Source: Paenibacillaceae bacterium (GTDB lineage: Bacteria; Bacillota; Clostridia; Lachnospirales; Lachnospiraceae). From it: 64,000 nucleotides of DNA. Below are positions 42,436 to 51,382 of the stretch, piece after piece (the stretch's first letter is position 1; every line of letters starts with the position of its first letter). The translations under genes were made by a program, and so were the position numbers. Location: NCBI GenBank assembly GCA_015057705.1, contig SVDU01000013.1, positions 1-64,000 of the forward strand, written 5' to 3'. The notes beneath the pieces were generated by a model that did not search any database, was not told the origin of the DNA, and saw nothing but the letters and a program-made list of their open reading frames with translations.

Positions 42436-43437
42436 CTATGGCTGTTTTCTTAACAGCTGCCGGGTATAATCTCCTAATTCACTCCACAAAAGCTGATCCA
42501 GATAATTGTCCTTCCTGCCAAAGGTACAATGATAGGGAAGATTGATTTTCTGAATCCTGCTCATTACGGCATTGTGGCCGGAAGCAGCAAGGTATGCCTC
42601 AAACTCTTCTACTTTGGCTGCTGATACACAATCATCTTTCACCGGCATATAGATTCCGTCGCATACTTCCAAAACGTCAGCTGCTCTTTTTCCCATCTGC
42701 CCCAGATCAAGGATAATGGTACCGTATGTACTCTCTTTAGAGATCTGCTTAATTAGTCCCGCTATCTCCTGAGATGAAATAAATGCCAGATCTTCCGGAT
42801 ACTGAACCGGTGGCACATAATCCAAATCCCCCCATGTATAAATAACAGAACCAAGCCGTCCAAATGAAAAGCTGCCCTGTCTGTAATAATAAAACAGATC
42901 TGACATCCCCCTTTTATACTCTTCTCCTGTCAGACCCGCAAAACCAGAGCAATCTTCCATATTTAAGTAAAGAACCTTTAAATCCCGCGACAAAAGCTGG
43001 GCCATTGCAAGAGAAAAAGATGTTTTTAAACAACGGTTTACCGGTGAATAGACACCTACTACCCTGCTTCTTTCAGACAGTGTGGTATATCCTGTTTCTT
43101 CCAAATCTGCGCAGTATTGTTCCATAATCTCCCGAATGAGGTGATCTGCCGCCTGGTACTTATAAACACTGGGATGGGACTCACTTGCAGGAATTAGTTT
43201 CTCTTCTGCAAGCAGAACTACTTTATCTGCGCCAATCTGCCCGATCTCCTGGTTTGAAACTCTGGAACTGATGAGCAGAAGTTTAATATCATGATCGCAG
43301 CTGTAACTCTTAAGTTCTTCTAGCGATGAAAACGACACAATGGACAAAGGCAAACGCTCTTTAAAATTTACAAATTCTGCAAATCGTTCCCCAAATCCAG
43401 AGTCCGCATCGTATATTGCCATAATACGTTTTGTCAT
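42436..43437 (-). CDS. TadZ/CpaE-like protein with degenerate P-loop
   Basis: A 333-residue protein. Residues 1-110 resemble the atypical receiver domain of TadZ. Residues 125-310 resemble a MinD/ParA ATPase: the P-loop position reads VYSPVNRCLKTSFSLAMA, retaining Lys-Thr but lacking the glycines of KGGxGKT; a strand with IILDLG is near 241. TadZ localises the pilus machine in the cell. AAGGAGG precedes the ATG. It lies 14 nt after the first prepilin peptidase gene. Confidence 0.85.
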   Translation of the reverse strand: MTKRIMAIYDADSGFGERFAEFVNFKERLPLSIVSFSSLEELKSYSCDHDIKLLLISSRVSNQEIGQIGADKVVLLAEEKLIPASESHPSVYKYQAADHLIREIMEQYCADLEETGYTTLSERSRVVGVYSPVNRCLKTSFSLAMAQLLSRDLKVLYLNMEDCSGFAGLTGEEYKRGMSDLFYYYRQGSFSFGRLGSVIYTWGDLDYVPPVQYPEDLAFISSQEIAGLIKQISKESTYGTIILDLGQMGKRAADVLEVCDGIYMPVKDDCVSAAKVEEFEAYLAASGHNAVMSRIQKINLPYHCTFGRKDNYLDQLLWSELGDYTRQLLRKQP

Positions 43438-43451
43438 AGCAAACCTCCTTG

Positions 43452-43973
43452 TTAAAAGAAAACAACAGTAAGTATTGTTCCTAAAAACATGCAGAATCCT
43501 AACGGAATTACTGCATCGTACCCATCCCGGGCGGAACTATAATAAGCTGTAATTTTTTTTGTCTGAATCAATGACCTGATATAGGTCAGAAAGTAAGAAA
43601 ACCGCTGAAAGGTACAGCCTTTAACAGTCATTAGAATCAGGGACCAGAATGCCCCTATTATAAAACCACTGGCAACTGCTGCAAAACCGTTGCCATAACC
43701 CAGATACCCGAATATCAAAGCAATGATTTTAATATCACCGGCTCCAATCATACGAAATAGAAAAAGAAGAAAAAACAACGCTGTTACCACTAAGAAACGG
43801 CTTAAAAAGAAGATTGCTCCCCATAGTACTGCCTGATTCCCTGCCTCCCAGCCAAATAAAATAACTCCCGCTGCCACACCAATCAGCACCAGCCTGTTGG
43901 GTATTCTGTGCTCTTTTACATCAAAATAAGAACCGGCTGCCAGAATAAAAAATAATAACACGAATTTTACAAT
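43452..43973 (-). CDS. prepilin peptidase (A24 family), first copy
   Basis: A 173-residue membrane aspartic protease. The catalytic Asp residues are in AAGSYFDVKEHRIPN near residue 18 and FRMIGAGDIKI near 73 (GxGD). About six hydrophobic segments. The start is unusual. The promoter (-10 at 44106-44111) excludes the upstream ATG at 44114. AAAGGGG sits 5 nt before an in-frame ATT at 43973, so a rare AUU start is proposed. Alternatives are ATG at 44057 (no ribosome-binding site) or GTG at 43961 (site too far). It is the first gene of the Tad operon. Confidence 0.8.
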   Translation of the reverse strand: MVKFVLLFFILAAGSYFDVKEHRIPNRLVLIGVAAGVILFGWEAGNQAVLWGAIFFLSRFLVVTALFFLLFLFRMIGAGDIKIIALIFGYLGYGNGFAAVASGFIIGAFWSLILMTVKGCTFQRFSYFLTYIRSLIQTKKITAYYSSARDGYDAVIPLGFCMFLGTILTVVFF

Positions 43974-44105
43974 ATCATCCCCTTTATCTAAACTATAAAT
44001 CTGGAAATAGTGCCGGAATATCGGCCTTGAACGACGGAATAAAGAATTCCAATTCATTGATAATGAGAAAGTCCGTATACAGAACGTATGCGGGATTCTG
44101 ACTTT

Positions 44106-44134
44106 ATTATGCACAAGATATATACAAAAGTCAA
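44106..44134 (-). promoter_or_regulatory. promoter of the Tad operon
   Basis: On the minus strand TTGACT (44129-44134), exactly 17 bp, CATAAT (44106-44111). The only strong promoter visible upstream of the prepilin peptidase gene, giving an untranslated leader of about 125 nt. Confidence 0.8.
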
Positions 44135-44178
44135 CAGCTTTTTACATTTTTTATAAAAGATTTTAAACAGGTGTATGT

Positions 44179-44193
44179 AACACGAATCGTGTT
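44179..44193. promoter_or_regulatory. 15-bp palindrome between Tad promoter and arsR
   Basis: AACACGAATCGTGTT: two 7-bp arms around a central A. It lies about 45 bp upstream of the Tad -35 and about 67 bp upstream of the arsR -35 region. Winged-helix ArsR repressors bind 12-2-12-type or similar inverted repeats, so it may be an operator for the divergent ArsR-family protein. Confidence 0.5.
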
Positions 44194-44260
44194 TTATTGT
44201 TATATTTTACAATATTTAACCTTTTTTTTATTTTATATAAGTGATTTTATACAATATCAG

Positions 44261-44292
44261 TTGACCTTTTTCTTCCCGGGTGTTAATATAAT
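44261..44292 (+). promoter_or_regulatory. promoter of arsR-DUF2508
   Basis: TTGACC (44261-44266) with TAATAT (44284-44289, 17-bp spacer) or TATAAT (44287-44292, 20-bp spacer). Confidence 0.55.
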
Positions 44293-44329
44293 ATTAGTTT
44301 ACTATTTTAAACCAAAGGAGATGTTTCGG

Positions 44330-44692
44330 GTGGCAAATAGCGAATTTTCAGAGCTTTTTAAAAGCTGCATGCCGCTTTTTATTGCATTGGGAGACGAGGT
44401 CCGGCTATCAATTATTGAAGTTCTGGCCAGTACGGATTCGTTTCAGACAAATGTCCGGGGAATGAACGTGAACGAGATCACGGATCAGACAAATTTATCC
44501 CGGCCGGCCATATCTCATCATTTAAAGATTCTCAAGGAAGCAGGACTGGTGTCTGCCAGACAGGAAGGAACTGCTAATTATTACTTTCTTACCTTTGGAG
44601 AAAGCACAAGAAAGTTATGTACTCTTGGGCAGTATCTCCAGAATTTTATGGATCCAGTCCAATTAATTTATGGAGATTCAGGCAATAGATGA
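44330..44692 (+). CDS. ArsR-family transcriptional regulator
   Basis: A 120-residue winged-helix regulator. The HTH lies at about residues 50-75: MNVNEITDQTNLSRPAISHHLKILKEAGLVSARQEG, a typical ArsR core. No CxC metal motif of the classic arsenic sensors is seen, so the signal is unknown. GTG at 44330 is chosen: AAAGGAG is 9 nt upstream. It is divergent from the Tad operon and overlaps the following DUF2508 gene by 4 nt. Confidence 0.9.
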   Translation: MANSEFSELFKSCMPLFIALGDEVRLSIIEVLASTDSFQTNVRGMNVNEITDQTNLSRPAISHHLKILKEAGLVSARQEGTANYYFLTFGESTRKLCTLGQYLQNFMDPVQLIYGDSGNR

Positions 44693-44982
44693 ATAAAGTT
44701 CCAATTTCCAGATATACTGAGAGTTATAGGTACCTCGTTAATTTGTTATCTGGAGATGATCGTATGAAAAATTTATTGTTAGGAAATCACTTTTCCCTTA
44801 CGGAAGAGGAACGGAATTTACGCAAAGAAATCGAACGTTCCAAAACCGCCATTGATGCAGCAAGAAATCATTTTGAACAGGTCGTTGACCCGACATTAAT
44901 TGACTGTTACATTTACGAGCTTAATGCCGCACAGCTACGTTACCAGTTTCTTTTGCGTCGTTTTAAAAGCCGTGAAGTATAG
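44689..44982 (+). CDS. DUF2508-family protein (YaaL-like)
   Basis: A 97-residue protein whose second half (about 40-95) is a conserved helical region, LRKEIERSKTAIDAARNHFE and LIDCYIYELNAAQLRYQFLL, matching the YaaL/DUF2508 family. The role is unknown. In Bacillus yaaL follows recR; here it is 40 kb from recR and is instead joined by an ATGA overlap to an ArsR gene and followed by glgB 88 nt later. Confidence 0.82.
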   Translation: MNKVPISRYTESYRYLVNLLSGDDRMKNLLLGNHFSLTEEERNLRKEIERSKTAIDAARNHFEQVVDPTLIDCYIYELNAAQLRYQFLLRRFKSREV

Positions 44983-45070
44983 CCAGACAAAAAATACGCT
45001 TTAATACGTAACCTGTTGCAAACGCTGCTTCTACCTGTGGAATCGTGTACCAAAATGGAGGGGTGAGCAA

Positions 45071-46981
45071 ATGGAAGATTTAACAAATGAATTGGAAACA
45101 GGTTTTATAACTGAGCTTGACCGGTATTTATACAACAACGGCCGGCATTACGAGATCTATGAAAAATTGGGCGCTCATCCAAAAACATGCAATGGAAAAC
45201 AGGGAATGTATTTTGCTGTTTGGGCACCTCATGCCAGTCAGGTTGGTGTTGTGGGAGATTTCAATGGCTGGAACCCCGACTTAAATCCTATGGTTCCCTT
45301 AGCCGACTCCGGAATTTGGGAAGTATTTGTACCAGGAGTCGGTACGGGACAGTTGTACAAATATTCTGTGACCACACGCAGCGGAAAGATTCTTTTTAAA
45401 GCGGATCCCTATGCTTTTTATGCAGAGTTCCGCCCACAGACCGCTTCTATTACTGCAGATTTATCTGTTTATTCATGGAATGATCTGGAATGGGTTGCAA
45501 AAAGGGAAGAACAGGATCCATTATCAGGGCCATTAAGCATTTATGAGGTTCATTTAGGATCCTGGAAAAGAAAAAGCCGAGAGGATAAAGAAGGTTTTTA
45601 TACATACAAAGAAGCTGCTCATGAACTGGCAGAATACATAAAGGATATGGGTTATACCCACATAGAGTTATTGGGAATTGCAGAACACCCCTACGACGGT
45701 TCCTGGGGCTATCAGGTGACCGGTTATTATGCTCCTACTTCCCGGTACGGGACACCGGAAGAGTTCATGTACTTTGTTGATTACATGCATCAGAATGGAA
45801 TTGGAGTCATACTTGACTGGGTGCCTGCACATTTTCCCAAGGATGCCCACGGACTTTCAGAATTTGATGGAGAGGCCTGTTATGAGTATGCAGATCCACG
45901 TAAGGGAGAGCACCCTGACTGGGGAACCAAGGTTTTTGATTACAGTAAGTACGAGGTTGATAATTTCCTGATTGCCAATGCTCTTTACTGGGTAGAAAAA
46001 TATCATATCGACGGGCTGCGGGTGGATGCAGTGGCTTCCATGCTGTATTTAGACTACGGAAGATCCCAGGGTGAATGGGTGAAAAACTGTCTGGGTGGTA
46101 ATGAAAACCTTGAGGCAATCGAGTTCTTTAAGCACTTAAACAGCGTTATGAAGGAACGTGGAAAGGGTGCTGTTGTAATTGCGGAAGAATCCACTACCTG
46201 GCCAAAGGTTACGGAGAAGCCGGAAAACTCAGGTCTTGGCTTTACATTTAAGTGGAATATGGGCTGGATGCATGATTTTTTGGAGTATATGAAGCTGGAT
46301 CCGTATTTCAGAAAATATAATCATCATAAAATGACCTTCGGAATTACATATTTTACCAGTGAAAAATATATACTTGTATTATCCCATGATGAAGTGGTTC
46401 ATTTAAAAGGTTCCATGATTGGCAAAATGCCCGGACTTCTTGAGGATAAGTTTTCTAATTTAAAACTTGGTTATACCTTCATGCTTGGTCATCCCGGTAA
46501 GAAGCTGCTTTTTATGGGACAGGATTTCGGGCAGTTTCACGAGTGGGATGAAAAAGATTCCCTGGACTGGTATCAGGCCAAGGAACCTCTTGGAGAAGAT
46601 CTTCAAAATTATGTCAGAGATCTTCTACACCTGTATCGGAAATTTCCTGCACTTTATGACAATGATTACGTCTGGGAAGGTTTTTCCTGGATAAATGCCA
46701 ATGATAACGAGCATAGTATTTTCAGTTTTATAAGGCACGGAAAGGACACTCAGGGCAGCTTGCTGTTTGTTCTTAACTTTACTCCTGTAACCCGTCCTGA
46801 ATACCGTGTGGGTGTGCCAAAATCAGGAAAATACACACTTGTGCTGGATACTTCCAACGGTCTGTATAAAAAAGCAAAAACAGCTCTGGTTTATAAATCT
46901 GAAAAGACTCCATGGGATGGTCAGGATTATTCCATTGCTTATCCCCTTCCGGCTTATGGAGCCGCCATATTTTGTTTCTGA
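45071..46981 (+). CDS. glgB: 1,4-alpha-glucan branching enzyme
   Basis: A 636-residue GH13 enzyme that forms alpha-1,6 branches in glycogen. The N-terminal CBM48 includes WAPHASQVGVVGDFNGWN near residue 50. The four GH13 motifs are DWVPAHF near 258, GLRVDAV near 317 (Asp nucleophile), IAEEST near 370 (Glu acid/base) and LSHDEV near 439. The C-terminal beta domain is complete. GGAGGGGTGA precedes the ATG. The other glycogen synthesis genes in the window, glgC and glgD, are 8 kb away on the other strand; no glgA or glgP is here. Confidence 0.96.
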   Translation: MEDLTNELETGFITELDRYLYNNGRHYEIYEKLGAHPKTCNGKQGMYFAVWAPHASQVGVVGDFNGWNPDLNPMVPLADSGIWEVFVPGVGTGQLYKYSVTTRSGKILFKADPYAFYAEFRPQTASITADLSVYSWNDLEWVAKREEQDPLSGPLSIYEVHLGSWKRKSREDKEGFYTYKEAAHELAEYIKDMGYTHIELLGIAEHPYDGSWGYQVTGYYAPTSRYGTPEEFMYFVDYMHQNGIGVILDWVPAHFPKDAHGLSEFDGEACYEYADPRKGEHPDWGTKVFDYSKYEVDNFLIANALYWVEKYHIDGLRVDAVASMLYLDYGRSQGEWVKNCLGGNENLEAIEFFKHLNSVMKERGKGAVVIAEESTTWPKVTEKPENSGLGFTFKWNMGWMHDFLEYMKLDPYFRKYNHHKMTFGITYFTSEKYILVLSHDEVVHLKGSMIGKMPGLLEDKFSNLKLGYTFMLGHPGKKLLFMGQDFGQFHEWDEKDSLDWYQAKEPLGEDLQNYVRDLLHLYRKFPALYDNDYVWEGFSWINANDNEHSIFSFIRHGKDTQGSLLFVLNFTPVTRPEYRVGVPKSGKYTLVLDTSNGLYKKAKTALVYKSEKTPWDGQDYSIAYPLPAYGAAIFCF

Positions 46982-47110
46982 TACACAAATTATTTGGTAA
47001 TTTATTCTATATATTTCTATAAATTGCTATACTTTTTCGGTATTTTGTAGTAAAATAAACGTATAAAATTACTTAATATGCTAGACTCAAAGATGGAAGG
47101 AGAGGTTCAT

Positions 47111-47860
47111 ATGGCAGCAGAATTAATCGCTACAACAGCAACAAAAAAGGTCTTTCACGATGGTGAAAAGGCAATCAAGGTTTTCAACGCTGAGTTTCCA
47201 AAGGCTGAAGTTTTAAACGAAGCACTGATCAGCGCCAGAGTGGAAGAAATTGGCGGCATTAATGTTCCAAGAGTACTGGAAGTCGGTGTTTTTGATAACC
47301 AGTGGTCCATTACCTTTGATTTTATTGAAGGCAAAACCCTCCAGCAGCTTATGGATGAAAATCCGGAAAAACTGCCTGAATATATGGAACAGATGGTAAA
47401 TCTTCACCTGAATGTCATGTCTAAGCATTGTCCCCATCTAAATAAGCTGAAGGATAAAATATCCAAACAGATCCAGGACATTGAAGAACTTGGTGACGTT
47501 ACAAGATATGACATGCGCACTCAGCTTGACAGCATGCCAAAGCATACAAAACTCTGCCATGGCGATTTTAACCCCTCCAATATTATTGTAAAGGAAGACG
47601 GCACCATGTTTGTTCTGGACTGGGTTCATGCCACTCAGGGCAATGCCAGTGCAGATGTAGCAAGAACCTATCTGCTGTTCTGTCTGCAGGACCAGAATAA
47701 GGCAGATATGTATATGAACCTGTTCTGTAAGAAGACCGGAACCGCGAAAAAGTATGTTCAGTCATGGCTTCCCATTGTTGCAGCTGCCCAGCTTTCCAAG
47801 AAGCGGCCGGAAGAAGCTGAGCTTCTGAATAAATGGGCCGGAGTTTGTGATTATCAGTAA
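47111..47860 (+). CDS. APH/choline-kinase-like phosphotransferase
   Basis: A 249-residue kinase-like protein. The Brenner motif HGDFNPSNIIV (catalytic Asp) is near residue 154. VLDWVHA near 170 provides the metal-binding Asp. The N-lobe has a conserved Lys in AIKVFNAEF near residue 22 and a Glu in the following helix. The family phosphorylates small molecules, such as sugars or choline, and includes aminoglycoside kinases; resistance function cannot be assumed. ATG at 47111 has GGAAGGAGAGG upstream. Confidence 0.85.
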   Translation: MAAELIATTATKKVFHDGEKAIKVFNAEFPKAEVLNEALISARVEEIGGINVPRVLEVGVFDNQWSITFDFIEGKTLQQLMDENPEKLPEYMEQMVNLHLNVMSKHCPHLNKLKDKISKQIQDIEELGDVTRYDMRTQLDSMPKHTKLCHGDFNPSNIIVKEDGTMFVLDWVHATQGNASADVARTYLLFCLQDQNKADMYMNLFCKKTGTAKKYVQSWLPIVAAAQLSKKRPEEAELLNKWAGVCDYQ

Positions 47861-47870
47861 AAGACAGGAA

Positions 47871-47902
47871 AAGGGAACGGAGTTTATTTCATCCGTTCCC
47901 TT
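47871..47902. terminator. bidirectional terminator
   Basis: AAGGGAACGG (47871-47880) pairs with CCGTTCCCTT (47893-47902). It separates the kinase-like gene from the convergent ABC exporter gene ending at 47904. Confidence 0.85.
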
Positions 47903-47903
47903 A

Positions 47904-49661
47904 TTAAGAATCATATTGAGCCATAACCATTTCATAATATCTGCCCCGTTTTTCCATTAAACTCTGATGAGTTCCCTGTTCTGCAACTCCCCCCTGATAA
48001 ACAACCGCTATCAGATCTGCATCCTGAATGGTAGAGAGACGGTGTGCTATAACAAAACAGGTTTTTCCTGCCATCAGGTGGCGCATGGCCTGCTGAATCC
48101 GAATTTCAGTTCTTGTGTCCACATTCGATGTTGCTTCATCCAGAATTAGTATTTTACTATCAAGCAGCATGGCTCTTGCTATGGTTAAAAGCTGCTTCTG
48201 GCCCTTAGATATATTTGTTCCGTCTTCTTTTAAGATGGTATTATAACCTTCCGGCAATTGTTCAATAAAGGAATGAATCCGTGCATCTTTTGCCGCTTTT
48301 ACCACTTCATCCAAAGTCGCATCTTCTTTTCCGTAAGCCAGGTTCTCATAGATGGTTCCCTGAAACAGCCATGTTTCCTGTAATACCATGGCAAATGCCT
48401 TTCTGAGACTTTTCCTGGTCAGATCTCTTATATCCATACCATCAATGGTAATTTTACCGCCATCCACGTCATAAAAGCGCATTAACAGATTTATAATTGT
48501 TGTTTTTCCTGCTCCAGTCGGACCTACAATCGCAATCAGCTTTCCAGGTTCTGCTTTTAAGGATAGATTCTGCAGTATGGGTTTTCCGGGTTCATATCCA
48601 AAATCCACATGAGCGAATTCAATACAGCCTTTAACTGATTGTTTTAAATCAGAGATTACCACCGCATCTTTTCTGTCTTCCTGTTCCGGAATTTCATCCA
48701 TAAGCTTAAACACCCGCTCTGCCGCGGCAAGGGCAGACTGAAGATCGTTCATAATATTTGCAGCCTCATTAATGGGACCAGAGAATTTTCTTGAATAGAG
48801 TACAAAGGAGGAAATCTGGCCCACTGACATGGCACCTGTCAGATAAAGGAATGCACCAAATACGCTGATTAAGGTCAGTGACAGATTATTGATGAAATTG
48901 ACCATTGGACCTGTCATGCTTCCATAATATTCTGATTTATAATAACTTTCCACTGCCTCTTTATTTTTAAAGGAAAATTTACGGATTATCTCTTCTTCCT
49001 CACAATAGGCTTTAATACTTTTCTGCCCAGTAACCGTTTCTTCCACAAAACCATTGAGCGCTCCAAGGCTTTTCGCCCGCTCACGAAACAGTGGTCTTGT
49101 TCGGCTTGTTATAAATCTGGTCATCAGACCTGACAAGGGCACCGTTATTACAAATACCAGTACAAGTTTTGGCGAGATGATCACCATCATATATAAAGCC
49201 CCAACAACCGTCACCAGTGTGGTAAGAATCTGAATTAAGTCACTGGACAGAGATTCATTTACCGTATCAATATCATAAGAAATACGGCTTATGATATCTC
49301 CTGTCTGATGGGTATCATAATAACCGGTTGGCAGGTAAAGCATTCGGTCAAACACCTCCTTACGCATCTGATATACTACCTTCCGGCTGATTGTAATCAT
49401 CAATACAGACAGGATATAGGACAGGATAGAAGATACCAGATAAAACAATGCCATAAGACCTGCGTATTGAAATACGCGGGGAAAATTTACACTTCCTTTC
49501 CCAGGTTCTATGGCATCAACAGCATAACCGGAAAGCAATGGTCCCAGTAATGCCAGCAGATTGCTACCTATTGTCATAACAAAGGCAAGAAGAAGCAAAA
49601 ACCGGTATTTCATCAGATAAGGAATCAAACGTTTTATTGTGCTTTTTTGTGAGTCCTTCAT
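47904..49661 (-). CDS. ABC exporter half-transporter, catalytic-site subunit
   Basis: A 585-residue type IV ABC half-transporter with six transmembrane segments then the ATPase domain. Walker A is GPTGAGKTTI near residue 372, Walker B ILILDEATSNVD near 494 with intact catalytic Glu, and the H-loop is IAHRL. The signature is altered: ISKGQKQ in place of LSGGQ. Together with the partner's degenerate Walker B this is the asymmetric arrangement of heterodimeric exporters such as BmrC/BmrD or TmrA/TmrB. It overlaps the partner gene by 4 nt. Confidence 0.93.
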   Translation of the reverse strand: MKDSQKSTIKRLIPYLMKYRFLLLLAFVMTIGSNLLALLGPLLSGYAVDAIEPGKGSVNFPRVFQYAGLMALFYLVSSILSYILSVLMITISRKVVYQMRKEVFDRMLYLPTGYYDTHQTGDIISRISYDIDTVNESLSSDLIQILTTLVTVVGALYMMVIISPKLVLVFVITVPLSGLMTRFITSRTRPLFRERAKSLGALNGFVEETVTGQKSIKAYCEEEEIIRKFSFKNKEAVESYYKSEYYGSMTGPMVNFINNLSLTLISVFGAFLYLTGAMSVGQISSFVLYSRKFSGPINEAANIMNDLQSALAAAERVFKLMDEIPEQEDRKDAVVISDLKQSVKGCIEFAHVDFGYEPGKPILQNLSLKAEPGKLIAIVGPTGAGKTTIINLLMRFYDVDGGKITIDGMDIRDLTRKSLRKAFAMVLQETWLFQGTIYENLAYGKEDATLDEVVKAAKDARIHSFIEQLPEGYNTILKEDGTNISKGQKQLLTIARAMLLDSKILILDEATSNVDTRTEIRIQQAMRHLMAGKTCFVIAHRLSTIQDADLIAVVYQGGVAEQGTHQSLMEKRGRYYEMVMAQYDS

Positions 49662-51382
49662 ACGTTTCCTTCTCCCATCTGAGAAATAACTATTTCCCTA
49701 TAGCCTTCACAGGTTTTCATCAATTCTTCATGAGTGCCCTGGCCAATAACAGCCCCCTCATCCAGTACCAGGATCTGATTTAAGTTCATAACAGAGCTAA
49801 CCCTCTGGGCAATCAGGATACAGGTTGTTCGGGAAAAGTTTTCCTTTAGCTCTCGCCTTAGCTGGGAATCTGTTTTGTAGTCCAGAGCGCTTGAAGAATC
49901 ATCAAGTACTAAAATTTCAGGATGAGCGGCAAGGGCTCTTGCTATAAGGATTCTCTGCTTCTGACCTCCGCTTAAATTGGCACCCCGGATATTTAAGGAT
50001 TCTAAGATCCCCCCTTTTTCTCCAATAAAATCAAGCGCCCTGGCATAACCGGCTGCATCAACTGCTTCTTTCTCAGAAAGATTACGCCCCATTCGTATAT
50101 TTTCCAATATGGATTCTTCAAATATCACATCATTTTGAAATACAGTTCCAAACCTGGACCGTAAATCTTTAAGGCTCATTGCACGGATATCCCGCCCATT
50201 GATCCGGATTGTCCCCTCATCCGGATCGTAATATCTCATAAGAAGATTGACAACCGTAGATTTTCCCGATCCCGTTGCCCCTATAATGCCCAGTGTTTCT
50301 CCTTTTTCCATATGAAACGAGATGTCCCTTAAATGATTACCAGTACCGTCATAAGAAAAGGATACATGATCGAATTCCAGAAATGAAATTTCTTTTTCCT
50401 TCTCTTTTAATGAAGGTGCCAATTGAAAAGAGGTCTCATCTTCACCTTTAAGAACTCTGTCAATCCGCTCTGCTGACGCGGCTGCCTTTGATACAATAAC
50501 GAACATTCTGGAAATAGACATGAGAGCATTTAAAATTATTGTAAAGTAAGTCATAAATGCCAATATGGTGCCGACTTTGGATAGCCCCTCATTAACACGG
50601 TATGCTCCTGCAATTACCACACACACCAGCCCCATATTGAGAAACAGATTCATGACCGGGTTTATTATGGCTGTTGTAACGGTAGCACGTTTTTCCCAAT
50701 CCACTACCTCACGATTATGTTGATTGAACCGTTCCCGCTCAAAGTCCTCTTTGGAAAGGGCTTTAATGACACGGATTCCGGCTATGTCTTCCCGAATCAG
50801 GCGCACAAATCCATCTACCTTTTCCTGCAGCTGGGTAAACTGGGGAATACTTTTACCGGAAACGCCAATGACTACTGCTGTCAGAAGGGGAAGAACCCCT
50901 AAAAGGATACAGGCTAAAACAGGATCCAGTAAAAAAGTCATTATAATTCCGCCCACCAGTAAGATTGGGGATCGAACTCCAAGTCTCTGAATTCTTCCAA
51001 TCATCTGATGCACATTATAAGTATCACTGGTAAGTCTGGAGATCAGGGAGGGTCTTGTTATTTCATCAACCTGCCGGTTTGAAAGAATCATTACCTTACA
51101 AAATAAATCCTCTCGTATGGTAAAAATCGAATCACTTGCCACTCTCGATGCCATCCGGTTTGCAATAATGCTTAGTGTCACCGCCAGAACAGAGCATACC
51201 AGCATGAAAATTCCCCACAGAAAAATTTCCTCTTTTTTTCCTGCCGGAATCACCACATCAATCATGCGGGCCAGTGTCCAGGGGAGAAAAAGATCCATCA
51301 GCGTACCTGAAAATTTAATGAAAAAGCCCACAGTCATCCGAAGATAATAGGGCTTTAAATAATACGTTATAATTCGTTTCAT
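49658..51382 (-). CDS. ABC exporter half-transporter, degenerate-site subunit
   Basis: A 574-residue half-transporter with six transmembrane segments then the ATPase domain. Walker A GATGSGKST near residue 364 and the signature LSGGQKQRI near 468 are canonical. Walker B is ILVLDDSSSALD with Asp instead of catalytic Glu, and the H-loop His is Gln (IAQRVSS). Its own nucleotide site is therefore probably non-hydrolytic, while its signature completes the partner's active site. Substrate unknown; lipids and drugs are typical. It overlaps both neighbours by 4 nt. Confidence 0.93.
   Translation of the reverse strand: MKRIITYYLKPYYLRMTVGFFIKFSGTLMDLFLPWTLARMIDVVIPAGKKEEIFLWGIFMLVCSVLAVTLSIIANRMASRVASDSIFTIREDLFCKVMILSNRQVDEITRPSLISRLTSDTYNVHQMIGRIQRLGVRSPILLVGGIIMTFLLDPVLACILLGVLPLLTAVVIGVSGKSIPQFTQLQEKVDGFVRLIREDIAGIRVIKALSKEDFERERFNQHNREVVDWEKRATVTTAIINPVMNLFLNMGLVCVVIAGAYRVNEGLSKVGTILAFMTYFTIILNALMSISRMFVIVSKAAASAERIDRVLKGEDETSFQLAPSLKEKEKEISFLEFDHVSFSYDGTGNHLRDISFHMEKGETLGIIGATGSGKSTVVNLLMRYYDPDEGTIRINGRDIRAMSLKDLRSRFGTVFQNDVIFEESILENIRMGRNLSEKEAVDAAGYARALDFIGEKGGILESLNIRGANLSGGQKQRILIARALAAHPEILVLDDSSSALDYKTDSQLRRELKENFSRTTCILIAQRVSSVMNLNQILVLDEGAVIGQGTHEELMKTCEGYREIVISQMGEGNV

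Noticed and set aside
47111-47860. Aminoglycoside resistance gene
   Set aside because: Only the generic kinase motifs are shared; many such proteins act on other small molecules, so no resistance claim is made.
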